Assembly (NCBI GenBank): GCA_019614645.1
Contig: JABWDB010000037.1
Coordinates: 1,922,001-1,986,000 of the forward strand
Reading direction: 5' to 3'
DNA: 64,000 nt
DNA from: Stratiolaelaps scimitus
Lineage: Eukaryota > Arthropoda > Arachnida > Mesostigmata > Laelapidae
Shown here: positions 36,213-46,175 of the stretch, piece by piece
Position numbering within the stretch: the first letter of the stretch is position 1
Layout: every line of letters starts with the position of its first letter
Notes under the pieces: model-generated
Told to the model about the DNA's origin: nothing
The model's input: the letters and a program-made list of their open reading frames with translations, nothing else
Databases searched by the model: none
Position numbers and translations under genes: made by a program

Positions 36213-36440
36213 ACCCAAAAGATTTATTCAAACATACAGTAGTTAGGAATTATTTCTAGGGATTATGGGGGGGTATGGGTGGAGGGGGGCTGAGGTGGAC
36301 AATGTCCCGAGGAAGGCGATGGCATTGTCCCTCTGCCCCACAGCGAGGGACAGGCGCTGCAGAAGGAAAGAACCTGAGCGCTTGTCCCCGGTGGCCCGGA
36401 TCAGCCTATGGTAGACCCCTTCGAGGAAGTTCGCAATGAG
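36213..36440 (-). mobile_element. Non-LTR retrotransposon 3' end (copy 2)
   Basis: On the minus strand the C-terminal coding end reads EGVYHRLIRATGDKRSGSF, LLQRLSLAVGQRDNAIAFLG and TLSTSAPLHPYPP, with a stop at 36243-36245. A 3' untranslated end follows, finishing TATGTTTGAATAAATC. It is homologous to 28085-28335 and, by protein context, to the 3' part of the reverse transcriptase element at 29.6-31.4 kb. This copy is less damaged: the frame stays open through the end. Everything 5' of about 36440 is missing and the upstream flank is (TA)n-like, consistent with 5' truncation on insertion. Confidence 0.78.
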
Positions 36441-37449
36441 TGTGTATATGTATACATATATACATATACACATATATATATAATCTGATAAGTTGATACA
36501 ACTTAATGTCGCGGCTACGGTAGGCGTCATCACCATCAGGTCGTCATTCATTCTTACACGAGAGATACGCTGGCTTACAAAATACAAGTATGATATGAAA
36601 ATAGACTATGTAGAAAAAATTATTGATTGCTGTTTCGTTTGGCAGCTCTCAGGGTGTGATCTGTTCGGATTGATGAAAAACTCCGTGCGGTGAGGCAACC
36701 TGCCGACCTATGCTAAGGAAAGACACACGTCTTATCCGTACGATCGGCAGGGGACTTTCTGACAATTTGTTCGGCGCGGTCATGAACAGCGCCGTCTCCT
36801 CTCTCTCATTGATGTATAAACGCGTTAGAGTTTAGAACAAGCAGAGCGCGCCAGGCGGCGCTCAAATTTGAGACCAAATCCAATTGGCCCGCTACTGTGT
36901 ACAAATTAACATCGGCCAACTAATATTTACAACAGACTACACTATGTGCGAAGTTGTCTCTGAGTTCATCTTAATGTAATTTAGCGATGCGTTCTGTTTT
37001 TTTTTTTTACTAAGCAGGTATATGAATGAGACGAGGATCATACGGTCGGTATTAATTTCTCGTTGTAATTTCAAGGAAGGACTGCTGTGCCGCCGTATCT
37101 GGTTGACACTCGTTTTTGAACTGAATTTAGTGTTTGTTTTACTTAATGTACTTCGCCTTTCGAAGACGATGTTTCGGAATCCTTCCGGGATCTTGGACGC
37201 TCATCTGAGAATTTGCATATGCACCCACTGTTGTTTACGATTGGATCCTTTAGGAAGGGTATAACGCGCACGCCGCGTAGATGCCGTGGGATTAGATAGA
37301 AGCGAGAGGCTTTCTTCTCAGAATTTGCATGCAAACTACTAATAGCCAGATAATTTCCAGGGCTTTATCTTCAACTGCAGGCCATCAACAGGTCCCACAA
37401 TAGGCCACCTTGTGCCGCAAGTCCGACATTGTGCTCTGCTGTTACACTT
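36441..37449. other. Gene-free stretch
   Basis: Opens with TA/CA-rich sequence, then mixed composition with short open frames on both strands that overlap and carry no domain. Confidence 0.5.
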
Positions 37450-37575
37450 CTCTGTCAGCGCGGTGGCTTGGAACCCTCTGGCTGAAACTAGCCGAAAGTC
37501 GTGGGTTCGACTCCCACGGCCTGCTGAACCAAATCCCTATCGAGATAAAGCGTTGTAAAAACTTACAGCCCCGTT
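37450..37575 (+). mobile_element. SINE-A relative with intact T-arm
   Basis: GTCAGCGCGGTGGCTTGG head, CCTCTGGCTGAAACTAGCC arm, and a perfect T-arm CGTGGGTTCGACTCCCACG. The ends TCAGC and GCTGA can pair as an acceptor stem. A SINE-A-like tail follows (GCGTTGTAAAAACTTACAG, CCCCGTTAATAG), so I call it a SINE rather than a tRNA gene. The box A-to-B spacing and weak anticodon arm argue against a functional tRNA. Confidence 0.6.
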
Positions 37576-37737
37576 AATAGACCCAAAACTAAGTATTGTA
37601 TCACATGTACCGACCGAAGTCCACCTGTCAAATCTGTGTGGCCCATAAATTCCCGTGGCGTACCTATCGTATCTTCCTGATCCTTTTCTAGATGTAATGT
37701 TCGATGTTTGAATTGAACGGTAAGGCTAATCTGCAAA

Positions 37738-37885
37738 TTGTTAGCGCGGTGGCTTGGACGGTGGCTAAGTCTCAGGCGGTAGAAAGCCGGAGGCCGCAGG
37801 TCGCGAGTTGTCCCGCGACCTGGTGAGGTGACATATATAAGTGAGAACTGAGGCATTGTAAAGATTGCAGTTCCTTTAAAAATAA
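37738..37885 (+). mobile_element. SINE-A copy, full length
   Basis: GTTAGCGCGGTGGCTTGGAC, GGTGGCTAAGTCTCAGGCGG, AAAGCCGGAGGCCGCAGG, eroded B box TCGCGAGTTGTCCCGCG, ACCTGGTGAGGTGACATAT, GAGGCATTGTAAAGATTGCA and TTCCTTTAAAAATAAACCA. Same orientation as the copy 160 bases upstream. The antisense 112-codon frame at 37563-37901 is its shadow. Confidence 0.8.
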
Positions 37886-38138
37886 ACCACCGAATGTTCA
37901 ACCTTTACCTCCACAATGACTATTATCCTGCACGCTCTCCTTAATGACGAGAACAATGCGGGTCTATGTGGCAAATGCCAATCAGCGTACGGGTGTTGGA
38001 AGGTGTACGGGTACGTAGAGCAGCAAATATACAGAAGAAGGCAATGTACGAATCGCTATCTATTTCTTGTATATTGCTTCAAGCGGAAACAACGGCCAGA
38101 GGAGCAATAGTCATATACAAGTCCACAAGACAAGTCCA

Positions 38139-38162
38139 TATATATATATATATATATATATA
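38139..38162. repeat. (TA)n microsatellite
   Basis: Twenty-four bases of TA immediately before a family D repeat. Confidence 0.85.
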
Positions 38163-38169
38163 GCATAGA

Positions 38170-38250
38170 CCTTTTCTTTTGTGGAGTGGGAAATTTTCTT
38201 CAAACGCACGAGACACCAGCAGAGATATCCCGATCTCAGTAGAAAGTGGG
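38170..38250 (-). repeat. Dispersed repeat family D, copy 1
   Basis: On the minus strand: CCCCACTTTCTACTGAGATC, GATATCTCTGCTGGTGTCTC, GTGCGTTTGAAGAAAATTTC and CCACTCCACAAAAGAAAAGG. It aligns with plus-strand copies at 52375-52448 and 53745-53800. Nature unknown; conserved blocks with intervening divergence suggest an old interspersed element. Confidence 0.55.
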
Positions 38251-38509
38251 GACCCGATCCAGTGCAGGGGGTCTTGATGTGAAGGGCTCACAAAACGCTT
38301 TCCTTCACCTGCTCTGCTAAAACCACCATCCTCTGCTGAGGGTCCATCTCTTCCCTGAGCACACCGTAGACGAACCCGTGACGCCTTGGTAAAAGTTGGT
38401 GTTTCACTGGTCTCACGGAATTGGTGTGCGCCATAGGTGTGTGAGTATTATCAGTTAGGCTTGAAGCTAGTCAATTACAGCTTCTAAGAAGCTGCTTCTT
38501 CTTTTTTTT

Positions 38510-38560
38510 ACCGAGAACTTAAGCATATGTATGTATATTGCAGTTCCGAGAATAAACATT
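38510..38560 (+). mobile_element. SINE-A tail fragment
   Basis: GAGAACTTAAGCATATGTATG, TATATTGCAGTTCC and GAGAATAAACA: the SINE-A 3' end only. Confidence 0.6.
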
Positions 38561-38604
38561 TGATTATGATATGATATGAGACAAGCTCGTATGGAACAAG
38601 TTTT

Positions 38605-38645
38605 TCATAGATATCCAGAGAGGCAACGCAATCTATATTTCAGGT
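38605..38645 (+). repeat. Dispersed repeat family E, copy 1
   Basis: GATATCCAGAGAGGCAACGC followed by AATCTATATTTC aligns with GATACCCAAAGGGGCAACGC and AACTTATATTTT at 46139-46170. Only two copies, short; weak but non-random. Confidence 0.4.
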
Positions 38646-38881
38646 TCGCTTAGTCACTGAGCCGATGATGCGACTTGTAAAAGGAGTCCTAAATTTTAGT
38701 CAATGTGGATACCCTTCTTCATAATTACTAATATATGTTCACGGGCTAATTACAATTGTCGCTCTAATTATATGACAGAAATAAAAGTGTTTAATTACTG
38801 GCTTCTCCACCATTCGTCCTTGTTAACAGCATAACCACAGTGCATATCGATAGCGTGGTGTGAAACAGCCATCATGTTCAG

Positions 38882-38885
<4 letters not shown>

Positions 38886-38919
<34 letters not shown>
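38886..38919. repeat. (TA)n microsatellite
   Basis: Thirty-four bases of TA. Confidence 0.9.
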
Positions 38920-38922
<3 letters not shown>

Positions 38923-39708
38923 GCAAAATTAGAGAAATTAGTAAAATTACCATTTTACTTTATACTTTAGATCCCATTCATCCCGTGTCGACCTCAATGA
39001 CCCCCCTCCGCCTTTGCCGCCTGACTCGAGAACAGCATCCAGCAGGATGCAGACACGGCGCACACTCCGTGGTGGCTGAATAGCGAAACTTGCTGGTTGC
39101 AGTACGCACTGGAGAGACGGCAGGTGGCAGGGCAAGCGCTTAGTTACGATCGCACTTAATCACAGGTAAAAAACCTGACTGTTCCACCAACGGGCGCTGT
39201 CTCGGGCCCAGTCTTTGCGTTCGCGCTGTCTAGAGCTGGTCCCAACCTCCCTCGTTGGATCCGATCCCGAGCTGCTGCTGCAGCTGGTTGAAAATTTCCC
39301 ACTCGCTTCGTTTCTCGCCGGCGTTTCCTGCACTCGACCCTGACAAACTTCCTCGACTGTTGTGTTCTCGTAAGCAATAAGAGATAGAAAGAGAGAGAGA
39401 GGGGGCGGAGGAAGGGAGATCCGTGCCGCTGAGCGCTGCGTGGCTTCGGCACTGCTCGACTATCGCTCACAACCCACCGGCATTGGCAATCTGCAACGAC
39501 CATAGGCAGTGTGTGAGGCAAAACAAGCCTGGTAAACATGTTCAAACTTTGAGTCTTACACAGTTTAGTCGTACACGTACACACACGGCGCACCGTACAC
39601 CGTAACAACGGCATTTCCGACCAGCGTGGTGTTGTAGTCAAAATACGAGGCATTGGGATTGCTTGAGATTGAGTTGGTTGGGATTCATTGGGTACGATCG
39701 TGTCGAGC

Positions 39709-39880
39709 CCCCGGTGGCCTGGTGGCTGCATTCATATGAGCCTGCCTTGCAATCGCAGGCGACACGGGTTCGATTCCCACCGTTGAACATTTGTATTTAA
39801 AAGGGCTTTCGTCTGTCGTACGAATCAATCGAAATATAGCAATATCGTGAACCTAAAAATGTAGGTGTCAGCCCAAAAAC
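39709..39880 (+). mobile_element. SINE-B copy with complete head
   Basis: Best-preserved SINE-B head: CCCCGGTGGCCTGGTGGCTG, ATGAGCCTGCCTTGCAATCG, CAGGCGACACGGGTTCGATT with the B box, CCCACCGTTGAACATTTG and GGGCTTTCGTCTG. The 3' part is diverged: GTGAACCTAAAAATGTAGGT and GTCAGCCCAAAAACC. CCTGCCTTGCAATCGCAGG forms an anticodon-arm-like stem. The 191-codon antisense frame at 39156-39731 starts inside this repeat. Confidence 0.78.
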
Positions 39881-40216
39881 CTTTTGCTGCCCATAATGGC
39901 TTTTGTAGTCAACAAATTATAGTATAAACTCGCTGGTAGTACACACAGGATGAATGGAATGATACATAGATCGTCTTCATGATTGAGTTACACGCAAGTG
40001 GCCGCATTGAATCTGAAGGAACTTCGCGTTTCCTGACTAAAAGCATTCGGATTCAGTGGTCTTACGAATTATTCGATTGTATATTGCGCCTATACAAACT
40101 AGATGAACTGTCTACGTGATACATCATCTTTGCGTAAAATGAAGTGAAGCTAACGACTGTCTAGAATGTATTTTTTCTTTTACGAAGTGAAGGGTAAAAG
40201 GGCATTATGCAGACTA

Positions 40217-40425
40217 GCCGTTATGGCTAAGGTAGTCGTCTGGTAGTGTGAGACTCACGTCCACCGTCACACGCGGCGGCTTGGACGGCGACTAAGTTGT
40301 CTCTGGCTTAAGCAAAAAGCCGGAGGCCAAGTGCAGGTTCGAGTTGTTCCCCGATCTGCTCAGGACATTTAAGAGAACTTAATTAAGCATTGTAGAAAAT
40401 TGCAGTTCCTTTAATAATAAACAAG
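40217..40425 (+). mobile_element. SINE-A copy with upstream extra head
   Basis: From 40267: CACACGCGGCGGCTTGGACG, a TAAGTTGTCTCTGGCTTAAG arm, GGAGGCCAAGTGCAGG, B box GGTTCGAGTTGTTCC, ATTTAAGAGAACTTAATTAA, GCATTGTAGAAAATTGCAG and TTCCTTTAATAATAAACAAG. The preceding 50 bases match those upstream of the 34067 copy and include GGCTAAGGTAGTCGTCTGG, which is A-box-like. Confidence 0.78.
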
Positions 40426-41272
40426 ATATCTTTACATTTTACCCACCAGAAAACTCTGGACCTCTCGGTCTTGGGATACCGTTAGGGACTACTTGCGTAT
40501 TGCTTCGAGACTTCACCCGCAAAATATCGCTATATATCACTGTGCTCACCCCTTTGCTGGTAATCAACCTTATAAATATTTCGAATGCTGCCCACGAATC
40601 GAAGCTCCGTCAGCCAAAAGATCTAGGTGCGTCCGAAAGAATCTATAATTCCGCACATACCCCCAGAAGGATTTTCGGTCTGAAGCACTATGTTATTTTG
40701 CTCAGGTAAATTCGAATAAACCTTGAGCATTATTATTTGACTATACTGTATATATATATATATTTTTCACCCACTTCAAAACCTAATAGGTGAAGCCTAT
40801 ATCGATTGATCATCAGTAGAAGGCTGTTTAAGTTCACTTGTACAAAACACCTATTTGGGACGACAAACTTTGCAAACCGACCAGCGCCGTTGCGGCTCTC
40901 GACCTTCGGCCCAAAATCCATATACACATTTCGCGTATAATCTCGGGAGCTAGTTGGTGTCCGAGTCAATAGAATCGTGCCAACGGACGACACGAAAGGC
41001 AACCCGTGTATGAATGTGACCAATCCGATGGGCGCACGTTATCCTAATGCATTTGCAAGAGCGGCCTGTAATGAAAAGAAAGATCGGAACCTGCCGAGAT
41101 CGAAAGGAGTTCGACTCTAGTTGAGGATATAATTACTTGGTTTGTTATTAACCTTCCTCAACGAGTTGAATTATTATCTACCAAAATAGTTCGTCATCGA
41201 TCTGAACGAATGGATAGCTCAGAAGAAGCGGGGCGTCGCGAATCATCCTGGCACGGTTGCAGTCTTTGAGGT

Positions 41273-41563
41273 CAGAAGTGGCTGTCCCCTGGGTGGTCGT
41301 GCAGTGGTGAGCGTCTTGGACTGCTAGACCGGAGGGACACGTGTGTGTTGGGTTCAAATCCTATCAGACGCGTTGGAGAATCTTTGGAGTTCTTTATCAT
41401 CTTTCTTTATCTGAAGATCCTTGCCAGGTACGAGGAAGGAAGAGAATACGCGAAGGTCGCCGCGACAGATCCTCATAGTAATACCTAAAAAGGTTAAGAG
41501 CTGAGGCCTGTCACATAGGGGAACAGCTGACGGTCAGCTCGAAAAAAACAGCCAGAAGTGGCT
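41273..41563 (+). mobile_element. SINE-C, full length with target-site duplication
   Basis: CAGTGGTGAGCGTCTTGGAC, TGCTAGACCGGAGGGAC, B box GGGTTCAAATCC, TCTTTGGAGTTCTTTATCATC, CTTGCCAGGTACGAGGAAGG, CCTCATAGTAATACCTAAAA, GGTTAAGAGCTGAGGCC, and a GGTCAGCTCGAAAAAAAC tail. Direct repeats CAGAAGTGGCT (11 bp) flank it at 41273-41283 and 41553-41563. High similarity to 10286-10566 over the whole length. Confidence 0.88.
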
Positions 41564-43245
41564 CATTATCGAACGAAATCCTTTTTTTTTTATTTCGAAA
41601 CGATGACTTAGCATGGTCTGATTTATGCATCAGCCAAGTTCGTCTTTCAACTAACCTTTCAACTAACGGTGGCGAAACGCTGTCGAGGAGAGGTAAATAA
41701 CTAGATACAACGATGTAGACAATCGAATCTTTCCATCAGTACGCATTTCATGGGTTTGGGTACTTGAAAAAAAAATGTAACATACCGTAGTTCACCTCCG
41801 GCGTTCACTTACCACTGTGAAATCTCGTCATTTCTAAGTTTAAACTTCCTGTCGTATCCCGCGAGCGCTTCCTCGAGTATCAGCTAGACGACATCCGATT
41901 GTGGCTCGACTCAGCGGCAACTCGTTATCAGCCATTTGTAAATAATAGTGTCTGTGATGTTTACCGGTATTCTTGTGATACGTGTGCTATGTTCATGGGC
42001 ACGAAACCATGGACGTGAATCGACTAGTAACTTTTATAGAGCCCGAAACTGAGCCCATCTCACAATGCGAGTCGCTTAACATGTTCCACCCATCTACCGA
42101 AAATTAATCTCATTATATCTTGCCGCATGATTATTCGTTAAAAGCTGGCCCGAATTTCTCTATGTAACCGTAAGATTCTACACACGAAGTCTCAGAAGAG
42201 CTATAACTCGATTAATTAACTAACTAATTATGGTGTCTATTAATTTCTTGTTCGACGGCGCTGTATCCATCTCCATCTGTTGAAATCGAGTTTCCATGAA
42301 TTCCGTTTATATATATATGTATACATTATATATATATAGTGAATTCTGTTTCTTTGCGCTCCGGAAAGGGGCGATCCTTTGAACCAACGGAAATCTATAC
42401 ATATCTTCGGGTCGCATCTATTCAATCTGATAAATGCTCCCGAAGGCTGGATACCCAGCGATTTTGCCAATCATGTTTTCTCAATTTTGCAGTGATATTT
42501 TTTTTACAGAATCGTCGCCCAAGCATTGCCGGGCTATGCTCACAAATCTGACACGCTGCGAGCGTGTTAATGGGTGTCCTTCTAATCAATTACATGCACG
42601 CATTTGGTTTTCGTAGAATGTTAAGATTGACAATTTAGACCCCGTTGTTCACATAACTAAGAAGCAAAATCTCATAATTCTTGTCGACATAATATGTTTC
42701 CGAGACATCCGTCGAGGTAAGGTCTGAACGACGATTCATACAGCCATTACCTTAATTAGAATGATTTTGACATGACTGAAAGGTTTAGTAAAGTTGAAAA
42801 AAGTGCATCGTTTTGCGTTTATCTTTTGGGCTTATTGCTTGTAATTAAGGGATCATCATGACTCACCATCGTACTCGGGCGTTTCGATAAAACAATTGAC
42901 CTCAAGGATTTGAGTAAGTCATTCGAGAAAGTGAAGCTTTATAAATTATCTGAAAGTTTTCGAATCGCGCCGTTCCCAGTTGGTCCACACTTGACCTTCA
43001 GTGTTTCTTATTTGCGAGTGAAGAGTAATCATAATATTATTTCTATTTTAACTGATCGACATATGGACCTAATCGAGTGGTATCGAGATTTTTTTAAAAA
43101 AAAACTCAAAAGCAAACCTAAAAGATCATCATTATGTTGCTCAAATTCATAGAACCTACACAGGAAATTGGGGAAACATCCAAAATTTGCTATTATCTAT
43201 AGGTATCGAAAAGGGAATTAAAATATGCACAACTTCTCAACAGCG

Positions 43246-43281
<36 letters not shown>

Positions 43282-43714
43282 GCAGAGATCCAATATACCC
43301 GGCACGCTTCTGGCAAAGTAAAAAGGGCTGAGCTTTCGTTTGCGTCTGTTACGCAGCCGCGAATCAATGACGCCGTATGGTCAGCGACGGTCGATCTGTA
43401 CGGTGGTGGTGGTGTCCGGGTTCCGTCTGGGACACAGACAAATTCAATATGCCCGTTTTGGGACACCAGCCACCTATGGACCTGCTTCAGTTGCAAAGCA
43501 CACGGGAGCCAATCGATCACAGCAAATCGACTGGGGGGGCTACAGGACCCCAAACCCCCTCTACCTCCCACTCGGTTCTCTCGATGGCTTATTCGATTGT
43601 AGATGCTACAGCGTGATGCTCCACCAGACAGCCTTCTCGTGTGTCGGCTAACGACAATCGTCGTTCATTAGCTAAAGTGAGCTTCTATTGCAGAACCCCT
43701 CAAATTTCCGACTC
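41564..43714. other. Gene-free stretch
   Basis: AT-rich and unassigned. It includes a GAATTC-bounded TA-rich imperfect palindrome at about 42298-42346 and (TA)n at 43249-43276. An 80-codon plus frame at 42910-43152 has a lysine-rich end and no known domain. Confidence 0.5.
43249..43276. repeat. (TA)n microsatellite
   Basis: Pure TA, 28 bases. Confidence 0.9.
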
Positions 43715-43743
43715 TATATGTATATATATATATATATATATAT
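43715..43743. repeat. (TA)n microsatellite
   Basis: TATATG followed by TA repeats, adjoining the 3' end of the SINE-C that follows. Confidence 0.85.
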
Positions 43744-43754
43744 CTTTATTTGTA

Positions 43755-44112
43755 TAACTTGAGCTGACTCTCAGCTGTACCCCATGTTAAGTGACAGGCC
43801 TCGGCTCTGAACGTTTAGGTATCGCCACGAGGATCTGTCGGGGGCCACTGGCACGTAATTTCCTCTACCCTATTCGTATCTGACAACAAGGATACTCAGA
43901 TAAGGTATACGAGGTTCATTGGTTTATTAAAGGAGCTGCAATTTTACAATGCTTAAGCTCTCTTGCACGCAGCGGGGCTCGAACCTGCGTCCTCTGGCTT
44001 GCGATAGCCAGAGACTAAGGAAAGATGATGATAACGAAATCCAAAGGTTCTCCAAAGCGTCTCGCATTAGGATTTGATCCCATACCATAAGGCTCGTCCT
44101 GTCTAGCACGAA
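43755..44112 (-). mobile_element. SINE-C interrupted by SINE-A
   Basis: Two parts of one minus-strand SINE-C. The 3' part (43755-43905: GAGCTGAC, CAGGCCTCGGCTC, CGTTTAGGTATCGCCACGAG, CAAGGATACTCAGATAAGG) is followed after a SINE-A by the 5' part (44021-44112: AAAGATGATGATAACG, CCAAAGGTTCTCC, AGGATTTGATCCC, GTCCTGTCTAGCACG). In uninterrupted SINE-Cs the strings CAGATAAGG and AAAGATGAT are adjacent, so the break point is exact to a few bases. Confidence 0.85.
43906..44020 (-). mobile_element. SINE-A inserted into SINE-C
   Basis: On the minus strand: GTCTCTGGCTATCGCAAGCC, CAGAGGACGCAGGTTCGAGC with the B box, CCCGCTGCGTGCAAGAGAGC, TTAAGCATTGTAAAATTGCA and GCTCCTTTAATAAACC. It is 5'-truncated within the tRNA-like head. 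TAAGG occurs at both edges (43901-43905 and 44016-44020), a likely target-site duplication. Confidence 0.85.
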
Positions 44113-44924
44113 CGAACCCGCCAGACAATTGCACCTTACTACTGGTACAATGGATTAATCCTCACTCGTTATTTATTAATGTCTGCCTTTCCATCTCTTC
44201 ATTATTTCTTCATTAAGAAATCAACATCACACTACATTCGCAGATTTACACGTCGAGAAATATATGACCACCCACGAACTATCAGACAAAATACCTCCCA
44301 AACTCTATTTACTCTCAAGTTGGCCTTGAAAGCACTTTAAATTGAGTTACCCTGAAACGCTCGTCGTTGTCAACGTCTTGTCCTGTGCAAGATAGTCACA
44401 CGTTGATATTGAGCCTCGGTCCTCTTTTGCGCTTATAGTGCCCTCTACGCCTAACTAGATGAGTATTTTAATGGTCTCGCTTCAACCCTTTTGTCAATAA
44501 GGGAGATTTCGAAAATCCCTAAAGATTGTTGCCGTGATCTTGCAGCTCAACTGAGCAACATCGCCCTCTCCGATGGGAGGTATTGTATTATACGTTGGTG
44601 GAGCCGGTCGTGTCTCTGCAGGATGACAGTCCCTTAAAGGACTATTCGTTCGTTCTTAGCGTCAATAGACTTCTTGATAGCTGTTCAGCCGACTTTTGCG
44701 AAGGGGTTTTGTGAGTTTGCTGCAGTCAAACTCGCAATGGGTTGAATACGTTTAAAGGAAGATTTAGTCTGGGCTTTATATCGTCTCGACGTCCGAAAAA
44801 TAACTATTTCTATATGTACCTAAATATCCTTCAGACATGCCTGGTGTTCTTGCAGATTAATTCGTATATCTCGGAGTTCCATCATCAATCGATGGGATAT
44901 AGAGCCGAGCGTGGAGGCCTCCAT

Positions 44925-45240
44925 GGTGCCGTTCGTGTGCAATTGGCTTTCAACCTTGAGGAGGTACAACAGTAAAGAGCACACTGGGTTCAATCTCCGT
45001 TGGACATTTGCAGTAAGGGGGGGGACTCGGTCTTATTTTTTTTTAAGGAGGTTGAGGGATAAAATCTTCAAAAAGACACCACAGCTTCACATCTTAGGTA
45101 TTCGCTGTCATAATGCCGGATATTTACCGACTAAAAATTCGGCACTATCACAGCAAGCATAGCATTATGAAGCAATCCAAATATACCAACACGGTCGGTT
45201 GGATGCCAATGTTGGCTGAGAATCATACTCCGAAAAAAAT
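44925..45240 (+). mobile_element. SINE-B, interrupted
   Basis: The head and B box lie at 44925-45035 (CGTGCAATTGG, GGGTTCAATCTCC, GTTGGACATTTGCAGT, a G run, CTCGGTCTTAT). The 3' part lies at 45160-45240 (TATGAAGCAATCC, CAATGTTGGCTGAGAATC, CTCCGAAAAAAAT). About 125 unrelated bases separate them. Diverged copy. Confidence 0.5.
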
Positions 45241-45309
45241 AAGGATAAGCCACAGAGAGAAAGCGAGAAATTATATCTGTTCATGAAGTGCTGTCTTATT
45301 ATTTCTTAA

Positions 45310-45343
45310 TTTATTGTTAATATTATTAATATTATTATTATTA
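45310..45343. repeat. (ATT)n microsatellite
   Basis: Imperfect ATT/TTA repeats. Confidence 0.75.
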
Positions 45344-45739
45344 GGTGTCTCAACGAAACATTTGGCCGGTGCGAATGTGCGAAGGTCAATGGAGTAAGAC
45401 CGCCTATCTAAAAGCCCCCATCTAGATCGCTGGAACGACGAGGAATCGCCAATTATTATAAGGCTATAAATGATATCGATGAGATTTCGGCGGCTGTAAC
45501 ACTAACGTGATATTATATGTTATATCGTAATTGGGGAGAAATTAAGTCGCCCAGACTTCCATAGAACATTCGATATATATATGTATGATATGATCGATGG
45601 ACAAATGTCAATCTGCTTAACACTCGCTATTATTTACTGTCTTGCCTAATGAATATCATCTGTGTAAAAATAGGAGCAAAATAAATATCACCACTGTATA
45701 TCTAATTGACTTGCGTAATGTAAAGGTCATGTGTTCTAC

Positions 45740-45808
45740 CTATATATATATATATATATCCAATATATATACCCAATAGGTACATATATATATATATATA
45801 TCCAATAG

Positions 45809-45847
<39 letters not shown>

Positions 45848-45875
45848 TACATATATATATATATATATCCAATAG

Positions 45876-45914
<39 letters not shown>

Positions 45915-45932
45915 TACATATATATATATACT
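45740..45932. repeat. Compound (TA)n minisatellite with higher-order period
   Basis: TA tracts are punctuated by AGGTAC at 45778, 45807, 45845, 45873 and 45912. The spacings are 29, 38, 28 and 39, so short and long units alternate and make a composite period of about 67 bases, present nearly twice. TATCCAATAGGTAC marks the short-unit boundaries. It reads as repeated YIYIY in antisense frames, which are not genes. Confidence 0.85.
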
Positions 45933-45960
45933 GAGCTGAGGGTCAGCTCGAAAAAACAGA
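45931..45960 (+). mobile_element. SINE-C terminal fragment
   Basis: CTGAGCTGAGGGTCAGCTCG followed by AAAAAACAG equals the last 30 bases of SINE-C. It is joined directly to the (TA)n minisatellite, with AGGTAC on both sides (45912-45917 and 45960-45965), so the insertion may have occurred within a minisatellite unit. Confidence 0.6.
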
Positions 45961-46120
45961 GGTACCTATATATATGTATATATACCCAGGCAGGAGTCCC
46001 ACAGTACCATGGCAAATACTTTAGTTGTAAGGCCTGGTCTGCATGAGCATTCTCCGTCATAAAAAAAAAGGTACCTATATATATATGTAACAGGATGAAA
46101 TTCAGAATCCCGAATTTTCA

Positions 46121-46175
46121 ATGCAAATATTTTCCTTAGATACCCAAAGGGGCAACGCAACTTATATTTTGGGGA
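46121..46175 (+). repeat. Dispersed repeat family E, copy 2
   Basis: See 38605-38645: GATACCCAAAGGGGCAACGC then AACTTATATTTT. Confidence 0.4.

Noticed and set aside
37450..37530. Possible functional tRNA gene
   Set aside because: The T-arm is perfect and a five-base acceptor pairing is possible, but the anticodon arm is poor and a SINE-A-like tail follows; a SINE explains it better.
37563..37901. 112-codon minus frame
   Set aside because: Antisense shadow of the SINE-A at 37738-37885.
39156..39731. Longest open frame in the window (191 codons, minus)
   Set aside because: It starts within a SINE-B head, runs through GC-rich and CT-repeat DNA, shows no domain, and has no supporting splice or start context.
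45740..46060. YIYIY-rich frames over TA tracts (also at 28947, 38874 and elsewhere)
   Set aside because: Direct translation of TA microsatellites.
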